A stretch of 26,736 bases of DNA. Origin: CAZQNF01 sp964403325 (GTDB lineage: Bacteria; Patescibacteriota; Patescibacteriia; Magasanikbacterales; GWA2-37-8). This document shows positions 1 through 5,311 of the stretch, piece after piece (the first letter of the stretch is position 1; the number at the start of each line of letters is the position of its first letter). The translations under genes were made by a program, and so were the position numbers. Below the pieces are notes generated by a model, which was given only the letters and a program-made list of their open reading frames with translations, had not been told where the DNA came from and did not search any database. Location: assembly GCA_964403325.1 (NCBI GenBank), contig CAYOFO010000012.1:1-26736 (forward strand), in the 5' to 3' direction.

Positions 1-37
1 CACCACAGTGGAGCAAACGTTAATCTCTATCCTTGTA

Positions 38-72
38 GACCGTTAGCATATCTTGCTAACGGTCTTTTTTGT
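38..72 (+). terminator. Rho-independent terminator of an upstream gene
   Basis: A perfect 10-bp stem (GACCGTTAGC, 38-47, pairing with GCTAACGGTC, 55-64) with a 7-nt loop is followed by six T and a further T-rich stretch. It has no gene before it inside the window, so it most likely ends a forward gene lying to the left. Confidence 0.9.
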
Positions 73-240
73 TTGTAAGCTTTTTTTGTCTTCGCCAATT
101 AGGCTAATATATAAACTTTTGAGCCAGTTTATTTGTCGGGACGCAGTAGGGCGGTGGAAAGTGCGGGATTTGGGGGTAAATGTTTTTTGAGAGGTCATAG
201 GGTGAAAAATGGGATATTTTAGCCACAGAGACTGGGGGTA

Positions 241-269
241 TTGACAAAATGTCAAAAATGCGCTATACT
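241..269 (+). promoter_or_regulatory. Sigma-70-type promoter, first of a tandem pair
   Basis: TTGACA (241-246) and TATACT (264-269) are separated by 17 nt. This is almost the sigma-70 consensus. The expected transcription start is near 276, more than 350 nt upstream of the hairpin leader of the GC-rich gene. Confidence 0.75.
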
Positions 270-384
270 TATTTGTTAACATGAAAATGCCCGAGAAGTC
301 GAAAAAAATTTCAAGGTATCCTTAATACTAACTACTGGATACAGGGGACTAGCATCTAAAAGTTTACAAGTGCGTCAAAGAATA

Positions 385-413
385 TTGACAAAAAGGTAAA
401 AAAGTGGTACACT
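385..413 (+). promoter_or_regulatory. Sigma-70-type promoter, second of a tandem pair
   Basis: TTGACA (385-390) and TACACT (408-413) with a 17-nt spacer. From TATTGACA through the spacer to AAAGTG, 24 nt are identical to the promoter at 1895-1923 of the second GC-rich module, so the two modules share promoter sequence. Confidence 0.75.
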
Positions 414-630
414 TGGTTGTTGCGATAAAGAATATGAAAGCGCAAGGATCCGTTTACTGGCAGATATGAAAATAAACTACCAAGATCCATAATTCTTCAT
501 TCATAATTCGTTATTCTTAAAAAGATTTTGTGGTCAGTAGGGGATAGGCTCTATGCCAAATATCACCTTCTGACGGATAAAATCCGTAGCTCTTTACAAT
601 ATATTCCGACTACAACAATAAGCGACTGAA

Positions 631-738
631 CGTTGCGTGTTTTGCAACAAGCTACTATTTACTCAATAGTATCTGCTTGCAACACGCAACGACAATCCTG
701 TCGTCTGCGTGCCAAGATCGCCCGGGACATGACCGGGT
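631..738 (+). ncRNA. Structured leader, copy 1 (hairpin array upstream of GC-rich gene)
   Basis: A 61-nt imperfect hairpin (631-691) has an outer stem CGTTGCGTG/CACGCAACG, a middle stem CAAGC/GCTTG and an apical stem TACTATT/AATAGTA with loop TACTC. It is followed by CGACA-atcc-TGTCG (690-703) and CCCGG-gacatga-CCGGG (721-737). The same order of hairpins occurs at 2110-2210 ahead of the other GC-rich gene. Paired positions change together: A692-T701 becomes G-C, and an outer A-T becomes G-T. It lies between the promoters and the start codon, so it should be transcribed as a 5' leader. Function is unknown. It could be a regulatory RNA, a recombination site in DNA, or both. It does not match the attC core pattern. 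Confidence 0.5.
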
Positions 739-758
739 ATCATCGAAGGACAACGACC

Positions 759-1721
759 ATGACCAAGACTTCTGCGACTCTTTTCTCTCTCGCTCTCACT
801 CTCGCTTTGGGTTTGTCGCCCGCCGAGGCCAAGCGCTGCAAGTGCCCCCCCGATAAGGTGGTGGCCGGCACCAAGGCCGACAAGCCCAAGGCCGACAAGC
901 CCAAGGCCGACAAGAAGAAGGCCGCCAAGCGGCCTCACTTGCGGCGGGTCAAGCCCGAGCCCGAGACCAAGGTCAAGCCCGAGCCCGAGACCAAGGTCAA
1001 GCCCGAGCCCAAGGCCGAGGACAAGCCCGAGGCCGACAAGCCCAAGGCCGAGGACAAGGCCGACGGCAAGCCCGGCCCCAAGGGCGACCCCGGTCCCCAG
1101 GGTGACAAGGGCGACCCGGGCCCCGCCGGCCCCCAGGGCCCGGTCGGTCCCGTTGGTCCCAAGGGTGACAAGGGCCCCGTCGATGAGGCGGCCAAGAAGG
1201 CGGCCGACGACGCCGGCAAGAAGGCTGACGAGGCCGCCGCCAAGGCCGCCGCCGCCAAGGCCGCCGCGGACCGGCGCCACCTGATCTTCGGGATCGGTGG
1301 TGGTGTGGCATACCTCTTCGAGGATGCCCACCACGGCGCGGATGCCGTCGCCCCTGGCGGTAGCGTCCGGATCGGTTGGCGGTTCTCTGACCGTTGGTCC
1401 ATCCAGGCGACTGGACTCGTCGGCGTGAATCACCTCCAGAACAACGCGCGCGTCGCTTTCATTCAGGGTAGCTTCGGCGCGGTGCTCAGCATCGGTCAGC
1501 GGCTCGACCTCGGGCTGGGGCTCACCGGCTTCAGCCAGGGCACTGGCAGCGGCAGCGAGGGGTTTGGTGGTGGCATCCAGGGTTCGATGAACGTCCGGTT
1601 GGTGGGCAAGCTCTGGCTGGGTGGGTATGGCGGCATCGCCGCCGCTTACTTCCCCAAGAACCCGCGGGAGGTGGTGCCCACCCCGCTGGTGGGCACGCAG
1701 CTGGAGTGGCGGGTGTGGTAG
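759..1721 (+). CDS. Collagen-like repeat protein with likely C-terminal beta-barrel domain, GC-rich
   Basis: 320 residues from ATG 759, which has AAGGA nine bases upstream and opens on a good signal peptide (MTKTSATLFS, hydrophobic core, cleavage after AEA). In order: Lys/Pro/Ala/Asp-rich repeats with KADKP and KPEPETKV units (about 38-100), a collagen-like Gly-X-Y run of 13 triplets (about 103-140), an Ala/Lys-rich probable helix (143-172), then a glycine- and aromatic-rich domain (173-320) with alternating beta-strand pattern ending in Trp, as outer membrane barrels do. A surface-exposed stalk anchored in an outer membrane is the best guess. The codons end almost wholly in G or C, unlike all AT-rich neighbours. 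This suggests transfer from a high-GC donor or a chimeric assembly. An in-frame extension up to TTG 633 is open, but the shared hairpin makes it more likely to be leader. Confidence 0.8.
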   Translation: MTKTSATLFSLALTLALGLSPAEAKRCKCPPDKVVAGTKADKPKADKPKADKKKAAKRPHLRRVKPEPETKVKPEPETKVKPEPKAEDKPEADKPKAEDKADGKPGPKGDPGPQGDKGDPGPAGPQGPVGPVGPKGDKGPVDEAAKKAADDAGKKADEAAAKAAAAKAAADRRHLIFGIGGGVAYLFEDAHHGADAVAPGGSVRIGWRFSDRWSIQATGLVGVNHLQNNARVAFIQGSFGAVLSIGQRLDLGLGLTGFSQGTGSGSEGFGGGIQGSMNVRLVGKLWLGGYGGIAAAYFPKNPREVVPTPLVGTQLEWRVW

Positions 1722-1796
1722 TCGGATCGCGTGAGTGCTTCATGGTGGGCTGCGGAGGACGAAAGTTCTTCGTGGCACACCTGGCGCTTGCGCTCG

Positions 1797-1860
1797 GGCG
1801 GGAGATGGACGATTAGTCCACTCTCCCGCCTACTAGATATGGGCAGGAATATTTCCTGCC
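1797..1860 (+). other. Two hairpins closing the first GC-rich block
   Basis: The first hairpin pairs GGCGGGAG (1797-1804) with CTCCCGCC (1823-1830) and has an inner GGAC/GTCC stem. The second pairs GGCAGGAA (1842-1849) with TTCCTGCC (1853-1860). Neither is followed by a T-run, so they are not classic terminators, although the first may stop transcription. They mark the point where base composition returns to AT-rich. Confidence 0.5.
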
Positions 1861-1894
1861 AAGATCTGGTAAAAAAAGTAGGGGTATTGAACTA

Positions 1895-1923
1895 TTGACA
1901 AAAAGGTAAAAAAGTGCTATACT
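1895..1923 (+). promoter_or_regulatory. Sigma-70-type promoter of second GC-rich module
   Basis: TTGACA (1895-1900), 17-nt spacer, TATACT (1918-1923). It shares a 24-nt identical core with the promoter at 385-413. Confidence 0.8.
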
Positions 1924-1970
1924 AATTGATTATATTAGAGAACTGGACAGAAAACATGATCGTGGGACAC

Positions 1971-1999
1971 TTGACAAAAGTAGAAAAACATGGTATACT
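1971..1999 (+). promoter_or_regulatory. Second tandem promoter of second GC-rich module
   Basis: TTGACA (1971-1976) and TATACT (1994-1999) with a 17-nt spacer. The expected transcription start is near 2006, about 105 nt upstream of the hairpin leader. Confidence 0.8.
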
Positions 2000-2109
2000 A
2001 ATTCGTTACGCTAGAGAGTTTAAGAAGAGGAAATAAGCAATTACAGCTTCTTCTTAGACCCTCAAAAGTCTATACAGTTCCTTACAATTTAGCTAGTTTA
2101 CCAAAAAAA

Positions 2110-2210
2110 CGTTGCGTGTTTTGCAACAAGCTACTATTTACCCAATAGTATCTGCTTGCAAGCACGCAGCGGCAGATCCGCCGATGCGTACCGCCCGGGA
2201 CATTACCGGG
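2110..2210 (+). ncRNA. Structured leader, copy 2
   Basis: Homologue of 631-738. From 2108 to the middle of the descending arm, 53 of 54 bases are identical to copy 1, and the one change falls in the apical loop. The outer stem CGTTGCGTG pairs with CACGCAGCG through one G-T pair. The second hairpin is CGGC/GCCG (2170-2173 with 2180-2183), where copy 1 has CGAC/GTCG. The third is CCCGG-gacatta-CCGGG (2194-2210). A one-base insertion and two compensating deletions separate the copies. The AT-to-GC change in composition falls at the base of the first hairpin in both. Confidence 0.5.
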
Positions 2211-2234
2211 TACCTCAGAACACTGGAGATCGCC

Positions 2235-2999
2235 ATGACCTTTGCATTCCTCTCGACCTCCGCTCGCGCCATCCTCATCGCAGGCCTCGTCTACGCGACG
2301 GGCTGCGGGATGGTGGAGGTGCCGCCGTCCACCGACGGTGGCACTGACGGTGGGGCGGCCCCGACCTGCCAGGACGGCGTCAAGAACGGCACGGAGACCG
2401 GCATCGACTGCGGTGGAAGCTGCAGCGCGTGCCCGGTCGTCCCGCCGGCCCCGACCTGCCAGGACGGCGTCAAGAACGGCACGGAGACCGGCATCGACTG
2501 NNNNNNNNNNNNNNNNNNNNNNNNNNNNNNNNNNNNNNNNNNNNNNNNNNNNNNNNNNNNNNNNNNNNNNNNNNNNNNNNNNNNNNNNNNNNNNNNNNNN
2601 ATCGACTGCGGTGGAAGCTGCAGCGCGTGCCCGGTCGTCCCGCCGGCCCCGACCTTCGTGATCGAGGTCACGTGCAGCCAGCTCGCGCAGGCCCACGTCA
2701 TGTCCGCCGATCCTATGTTCCCGACCACCAAGGGGCAGGATCAGTGGGGGGACACCCCGTACCGGCTGACCCTCTCCCGGGTCGAGGCGTGCCAGTGGGG
2801 CGTCGAGATCAAGTCGCGGGTCGCCCAGGCGATCAACCCGGTCATGCCGTGGTATGGGGACGCCGGGGCTCCCGCCATGAGCACCTGCCGGGTCATCGTG
2901 AACGGCGTGGACAAGACGGCGTTGGGGGTGTACAAGTCGTACCCCTACACGAACGCCGAGGGCAACCTCGCGTTCACCCCCGCCGTCCTCGGCTGCTAA
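2235..2999 (+). CDS. Lipoprotein with cysteine-rich 30-residue repeats, GC-rich, interrupted by assembly gap
   Basis: Starts at ATG 2235, seven bases after GGAG. The N-terminus (MTFAFLSTSA, hydrophobic to about residue 22) leads to a possible lipobox ATGC with Cys24, weak but of a kind seen in Myxococcota. Then come Asp/Gly/Thr-rich linker and repeats of CQDGVKNGTETGIDCGGSC plus SACPVVPPAPT, a cysteine motif common in secreted myxobacterial proteins. The C-terminal ~115 residues, with scattered cysteines and ending AVLGC, match nothing I recognise. The 100 N fall inside the repeats, so true length and repeat number are unknown, but both sides are in one frame. Codon use is extremely GC-rich, like the gene at 759 and unlike the rest of the window. 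It is probably a surface-anchored protein from the same type of donor. Confidence 0.75.
   Translation: MTFAFLSTSARAILIAGLVYATGCGMVEVPPSTDGGTDGGAAPTCQDGVKNGTETGIDCGGSCSACPVVPPAPTCQDGVKNGTETGIDXXXXXXXXXXXXXXXXXXXXXXXXXXXXXXXXXXIDCGGSCSACPVVPPAPTFVIEVTCSQLAQAHVMSADPMFPTTKGQDQWGDTPYRLTLSRVEACQWGVEIKSRVAQAINPVMPWYGDAGAPAMSTCRVIVNGVDKTALGVYKSYPYTNAEGNLAFTPAVLGC
2361..2648 (+). repeat. 90-bp in-frame tandem repeat
   Basis: The first unit (2361-2450) encodes 30 residues with five cysteines. The second unit (2451 onward) is identical for the 50 bases before the N gap, and the sequence after the gap resumes in the middle of a unit. Perfect identity between units points to recent or ongoing expansion, and explains why the assembler could not close the gap. 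Confidence 0.9.
2501..2600. other. Assembly gap of 100 N
   Basis: Exactly 100 N, the usual placeholder length, inside the 90-bp tandem repeat. The true distance should be a multiple of 90 between equivalent repeat positions and may even be zero or negative. Confidence 0.98.
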
Positions 3000-3152
3000 C
3001 GCGGCCACCCTGCTCCCGGGGCAAAGGGAGAGTAGGTAAACTAGCGCCACGCGGTAGGTCTGATCGGAGCGCGCTCTTATTTGAGCGTTCTCCAGTCGAT
3101 GCCTCCGCGCGGTAAGTTTGGCCCGGGTCATGTTCATATACATGACCCGGGC
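3000..3152 (+). other. Hairpin-rich 3' region closing the second GC-rich block
   Basis: Three inverted repeats follow the stop codon: CTCCC/GGGAG (about 3012-3031), GGAG-cg-CGCTC with GAGCG-tt-CTCC (about 3065-3093), and a perfect 12-bp stem GCCCGGGTCATG (3121-3132) with CATGACCCGGGC (3141-3152). The last resembles the GCCCGGGACATG hairpin of the leader at 720. No T-run follows it. Composition becomes AT-rich directly after. Confidence 0.5.
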
Positions 3153-3203
3153 ACCTACTTCATATGTTTCCAAGTTTTCTTGGGCCCAAATGATACCAAA
3201 AAA

Positions 3204-3232
3204 CCACTCCAAAAGAGTGGTTTTTTGTTTTT
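3204..3232 (+). terminator. Terminator, CTCCAAAAGAG family, copy 1
   Basis: CCACTC (3204-3209), loop CAAAA, GAGTGG (3215-3220), then six T, G, five T. An A-run precedes the stem, so it can work in both directions. The TTGACA box of the next promoter starts within its T-tail. The preceding CCCAAATGATACCAAAAAA recurs at 4441. Confidence 0.85.
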
Positions 3233-3260
3233 GACAAAAAGGATTCTTCTTAGGTATTAT
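3231..3260 (+). promoter_or_regulatory. Promoter of the VapB/VapC-like module
   Basis: TTGACA (3231-3236) and TATTAT (3255-3260), spacer 18 nt. The first codon of the antitoxin lies nine bases after the -10 box, giving an almost leaderless mRNA. Confidence 0.65.
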
Positions 3261-3268
3261 ATTTTTAT

Positions 3269-3442
3269 ATGAAGCAAATTACCAAAATTTCTCTCAAAAA
3301 AACTTCAGCTATTTCTAAAATACCTGCTTTAGCTAACCAAACCAGGAAAAATTCTGATCTTTGGCAGTCAGTGAAGGGTATTTTACCTAAAAAACCGACT
3401 GGACTTGGTCATCAAGGCAAGATGCGAGCAGAATGGCTATGA
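3269..3442 (+). CDS. Small antitoxin of a VapBC-type module
   Basis: 57 residues starting MKQITKISLKK and ending GHQGKMRAEWL. It begins just after a promoter and its stop (TGA 3440) overlaps the start of a PIN-domain toxin frame in ATGA, the usual arrangement for translationally coupled antitoxin and toxin. The basic N-terminus and the C-terminal segment with Trp and Arg/Glu resemble short VapB-type antitoxins, where the C-terminal tail blocks the PIN active site. In a working pair it would also repress its own promoter. I cannot name the subfamily. The partner toxin is broken by a stop codon, so the antitoxin may now be a relic or act only against homologous toxins. Confidence 0.7.
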   Translation: MKQITKISLKKTSAISKIPALANQTRKNSDLWQSVKGILPKKPTGLGHQGKMRAEWL

Positions 3443-3804
3443 TACTGCTTGATACTAATGCCGTAATTTATTATCTACAGAATGATAAGCGAACAGTGTC
3501 GTTAATTGATAGCTTGCGATCCTAAGAAGATTTAGCCGTTGCTACTATTACCGAAGTAGAACTTTTGGGATTTCCCGGAATTAATGAAATTCAGATATTC
3601 ACTATTAATCAATGGTTAAATGGCTTGATTATTATCCCTTTGGATTCCTCGATTGCTCGCTCAGCAGCACGACTCAGACAGCTTTATCGTTTAAAAACTC
3701 CGGATGCGGTAATTGCGGCGACAGCTCTTTATTATAATATTCCTCTTGTAACTCGCGACAAGGGAATGAAAAGAGTAAAAGACCTTATAGTTGAATGGTG
3801 CTAA
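3439..3804 (+). pseudogene. VapC-like PIN-domain RNase toxin with in-frame stop
   Basis: Reading from ATG 3439 gives a full PIN-domain protein of about 120 residues, except for a TAA at 3523-3525 (codon 29). Acidic active-site residues are all present: D in MILLDTNAV, E in TITEVELLGF, D in KTPDAVIAATAL and D in TRDKG. PIN toxins are Mg-dependent RNases, usually acting on tRNA or rRNA. The reading frame stays open on both sides and there is no frameshift, so one base change accounts for the damage. Restart at TTG 3565 would give 79 residues without the first catalytic Asp, which should be inactive. Recent inactivation or a base-call error are both possible. Confidence 0.8.
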
Positions 3805-3852
3805 TATTCAATCGATTTCAACTTTTTGATACTAAATCATAATAAAAAAACT

Positions 3853-3880
3853 TGCTCCAAAAGAGCGGTTTTTTGTTTTT
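3853..3880 (+). terminator. Terminator, CTCCAAAAGAG family, copy 2
   Basis: TTGCTC, loop CAAAA, GAGCGG (two G-T pairs at the base), then six T, G, five T. An A-run precedes it. It ends the broken VapC module, and its T-tail runs into TTGACA of the next promoter as in copy 1. Confidence 0.8.
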
Positions 3881-3909
3881 GACAAAAGAGCTTTTTTTGT
3901 TAATGTTAT
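3879..3909 (+). promoter_or_regulatory. Promoter of the RelE/ParE-type module
   Basis: TTGACA at 3879-3884. The best -10 candidates are TAATGT (3901-3906, spacer 16) or TGTTAT (3904-3909, spacer 19). The -35 is clear and the -10 is uncertain. Confidence 0.5.
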
Positions 3910-3927
3910 TTACATCTTTCAAACTCT

Positions 3928-4125
3928 ATGCAGTCTGTTAAAACCATTTCTCTCCCTATACAGCTCGAACAAATCGCCAGAGTTTTATCTCACTTAAACT
4001 CCAAACAGATAGAAGAACTTGAAGATTTGTTGGATGCAGATACTAAAACGCAAGTTGTGCGTCGGGCGCGTGATGGAAGAAAAAAAGCTATTTCCCACAG
4101 CGCATTAGTTAAATCTTTGTCTTAA
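3928..4125 (+). CDS. Antitoxin of a RelE/ParE-type module
   Basis: 65 residues, largely helical by composition, beginning MQSVKTISLP, with an acidic middle (QIEELEDLLDAD) and a basic tail. It lies five bases upstream of a RelE/ParE-like toxin gene and behind its own promoter, which is the main reason for the call. The sequence does not match a named antitoxin family that I can identify. In such modules the antitoxin wraps the toxin and represses the operon. No Shine-Dalgarno is visible before the ATG. Confidence 0.65.
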   Translation: MQSVKTISLPIQLEQIARVLSHLNSKQIEELEDLLDADTKTQVVRRARDGRKKAISHSALVKSLS

Positions 4126-4130
4126 AAAAT

Positions 4131-4415
4131 ATGTTCTCTCTTGTATATCACAAGAGTGTGGTCAAAGATTTAAAAAAGTTGGATAAGCGAGTGGCCAAAA
4201 ACATTTTTAATAGTATAAGTTCTGAACTTGCAGAAAATCTTTATGGTGGCGAGCGTTTGCATGGTGAATTGAAACAGTTTTATAAGTTTCCTGTTCATGT
4301 AAAAGCAACGGCCTTTCGGGTTATTTATGAGATTATTCCAATCGAGAAAACAGTCTGGATAATTTTTATAGGTCCCAGAGAGAATATTTACAGTCGGTTG
4401 TTGCGAAGATTATAA
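4131..4415 (+). CDS. RelE/ParE-family toxin
   Basis: 94 residues, the usual length of the superfamily. The order of elements fits: N-terminal strand (MFSLVYHKSV), two basic helices (VVKDLKKLDKRV, NIFNSISSEL), then three strands with FYKFPVHVKATAFRVIYEI and a final VWIIFIGPRENIY, corresponding to the common R-V-x-Y-x-I and I-G-x-R-E-x-x-Y patterns. RelE members cut mRNA on the ribosome and ParE members poison gyrase. The sequence alone does not decide between them. It follows the antitoxin by five bases and is closed by a terminator of the family seen before and between these modules. Confidence 0.85.
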   Translation: MFSLVYHKSVVKDLKKLDKRVAKNIFNSISSELAENLYGGERLHGELKQFYKFPVHVKATAFRVIYEIIPIEKTVWIIFIGPRENIYSRLLRRL

Positions 4416-4459
4416 ATATTTGATTCGTTACCCCTTTGCACCCAAATGATACCAAAAAA

Positions 4460-4490
4460 CTTGCTCCAAAAGAGCGGTTTTTTTATTTTT
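4460..4490 (+). terminator. Terminator, CTCCAAAAGAG family, copy 3
   Basis: TTGCTC, loop CAAAA, GAGCGG, then seven T, A and more T. The flank CCCAAATGATACCAAAAAA (from 4441) is the same as before copy 1 at 3186, and the stem is the same as copy 2. The three copies are therefore related repeats, and they bracket the two toxin-antitoxin modules. Confidence 0.85.
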
Positions 4491-4543
4491 TTCAGCTGCT
4501 TAATTGGAGGGAATAGGGAAATTTTAATTTGTGTAAAAAATAA

Positions 4544-4572
4544 TTGACATTTTATAAATTGAGGAGTAAATT
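4544..4572 (+). promoter_or_regulatory. Promoter of the 217-residue orphan gene
   Basis: TTGACA (4544-4549), 17-nt spacer, TAAATT (4567-4572). The -35 is perfect and the -10 moderate. The expected start is near 4579, 24 nt before the ATG. Confidence 0.6.
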
Positions 4573-4602
4573 TATTGAGTTTATCTTAATAGATACAATT
4601 GT

Positions 4603-5256
4603 ATGTCTCTTTTGGGTGCTTGTTTGGCTGAAAATCTTAATGCAGCATGGAAAGAAAGTTTGGAAAAGCCTCAACTTACCGATTTGAGTGATGATAAGCT
4701 GCTCGAGATTCCAGCGGTAAAAGCTGTATTTGAAATTTGGAAACAAAAAGCGGAGCTAAGCGGTTTTTTGTTTGATAAAGAAACTCGTCAAATTGGGCTG
4801 CAACGTTTTCGTGCCAGAATAGAGGCCGGTGAGTTAAAAGAGAAAACCAAGAGAGAGTTGACGGCGTTGTTCGTTGAGGTTTTTAGATCAGGCATTTTTT
4901 CGAGGGAAGAATGGGAGGAAATATTATTGATTCCCATTGAATTTATAAATAAAATCAAAGCCATAAATCCTGAACAAATAAAATATATTTCCTCTTTACC
5001 AACAAGGGAAATGTTGCGTCAGCTCGTTTTAAGTGAAAAAACGTATGCTGCTATAAAATTTTTTCCGGAGGAATTGATGAAAAAAATTCTTGGGCTTGAT
5101 CAAGCCTCGTTTAATTTGGTAGAAAGAGCTGTAAATGGTGTGAGTCGTTTTCATCATCAAAAAATAGGCGTAACTTTACAGGAATTGCTTAATGAGGCAG
5201 CCCAAAGTTTACCTTCAGTTAACTCTGGGTTTTTAGAGCAACAGTCGGCGAGTTAA
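4603..5256 (+). CDS. Hypothetical helical protein
   Basis: 217 residues with no signal peptide and no membrane segment, so probably cytoplasmic. It is rich in Glu, Leu and Lys with a heptad-like pattern and looks all-helical. A short HHQK segment near residue 187 and a Ser-rich tail are the only odd spots. I do not recognise a family. It has its own promoter, lies after the toxin-antitoxin island, and is separated by about 55 bp from the polysaccharide operon, which has its own promoter. It may be a lineage-specific gene. The ATG at 4603 is used because it is the first in frame after the promoter, with no clear ribosome binding site. Confidence 0.65.
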   Translation: MSLLGACLAENLNAAWKESLEKPQLTDLSDDKLLEIPAVKAVFEIWKQKAELSGFLFDKETRQIGLQRFRARIEAGELKEKTKRELTALFVEVFRSGIFSREEWEEILLIPIEFINKIKAINPEQIKYISSLPTREMLRQLVLSEKTYAAIKFFPEELMKKILGLDQASFNLVERAVNGVSRFHHQKIGVTLQELLNEAAQSLPSVNSGFLEQQSAS

Positions 5257-5273
5257 GTATTTCGCACCTAAGC

Positions 5274-5302
5274 TTGTTTTAAGGTTGAGAAAAAGCTATA
5301 CT
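5274..5302 (+). promoter_or_regulatory. Promoter of the polysaccharide operon, giving a near-leaderless start
   Basis: TTGTTT (5274-5279), 17-nt spacer, TATACT (5297-5302). The predicted start of transcription near 5309 is three bases before ATG 5312. This rules out an upstream TTG at 5285 as the translation start. Confidence 0.65.
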
Positions 5303-5311
5303 AGCTGTGTT

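Larger units (their letters stand above)
73..630. other. Long AT-rich non-coding region upstream of the first GC-rich gene
   Basis: No convincing protein gene is seen here. The region holds two near-consensus promoters (listed separately). After the second promoter comes about 215 nt of probable untranslated leader with possible hairpins: GGC-tctat-GCC near 555, enclosed by GTCAG (about 532) pairing with CTGAC (about 571), and ACGGAT-aaa-ATCCGT just after. Two tiny ORFs follow the promoters, 14 codons at 281 and 11 codons at 434. Neither has a ribosome binding site and both may be chance. Confidence 0.5.
1861..2109. other. AT-rich promoter and leader region of the second GC-rich gene
   Basis: No convincing protein gene is seen here. 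Besides the two promoters listed, the segment after the second promoter can form TAAGAAGA (about 2020) with TCTTCTTA (about 2050), then AGAC/GTCT, in the same order as two hairpins ahead of the first leader, though without sequence identity. A 26-codon ORF (1956-2036, basic peptide) overlaps the second promoter and has no ribosome binding site. It is probably chance. Confidence 0.4.

Noticed and set aside
43..282. 79-codon reverse ORF at the left end
   Set aside because: It runs through a terminator and a forward promoter, has no family resemblance, and its residue content looks random.
631..691. Hairpin as an integron attC site
   Set aside because: attC sites have RYYYAAC at the left and GTTRRRY at the right. 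Here the ends read GTTGCGT and ACGCAAC, the opposite polarity, with mismatches. No integrase gene is in the window.
241..738. tmRNA, RNase P RNA, SRP RNA or retron RNA in the leader region
   Set aside because: None of the characteristic conserved segments of these RNAs was found, and no reverse transcriptase gene is near.
663..1433. Long reverse ORFs opposite the collagen-like gene
   Set aside because: High GC and simple repeats keep other frames open. The forward frame has signal peptide, ribosome binding site and ordered domains.
1956..2036. 26-codon basic peptide ORF
   Set aside because: It overlaps the second promoter, lacks a ribosome binding site and has no counterpart in the first module.
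2361..2648. CRISPR-like array
   Set aside because: Units are contiguous, have no spacers and keep a coding frame.
2082..3212. Long reverse ORF opposite the lipoprotein gene
   Set aside because: It is an antisense shadow that crosses the N gap, the leader hairpin and a terminator.
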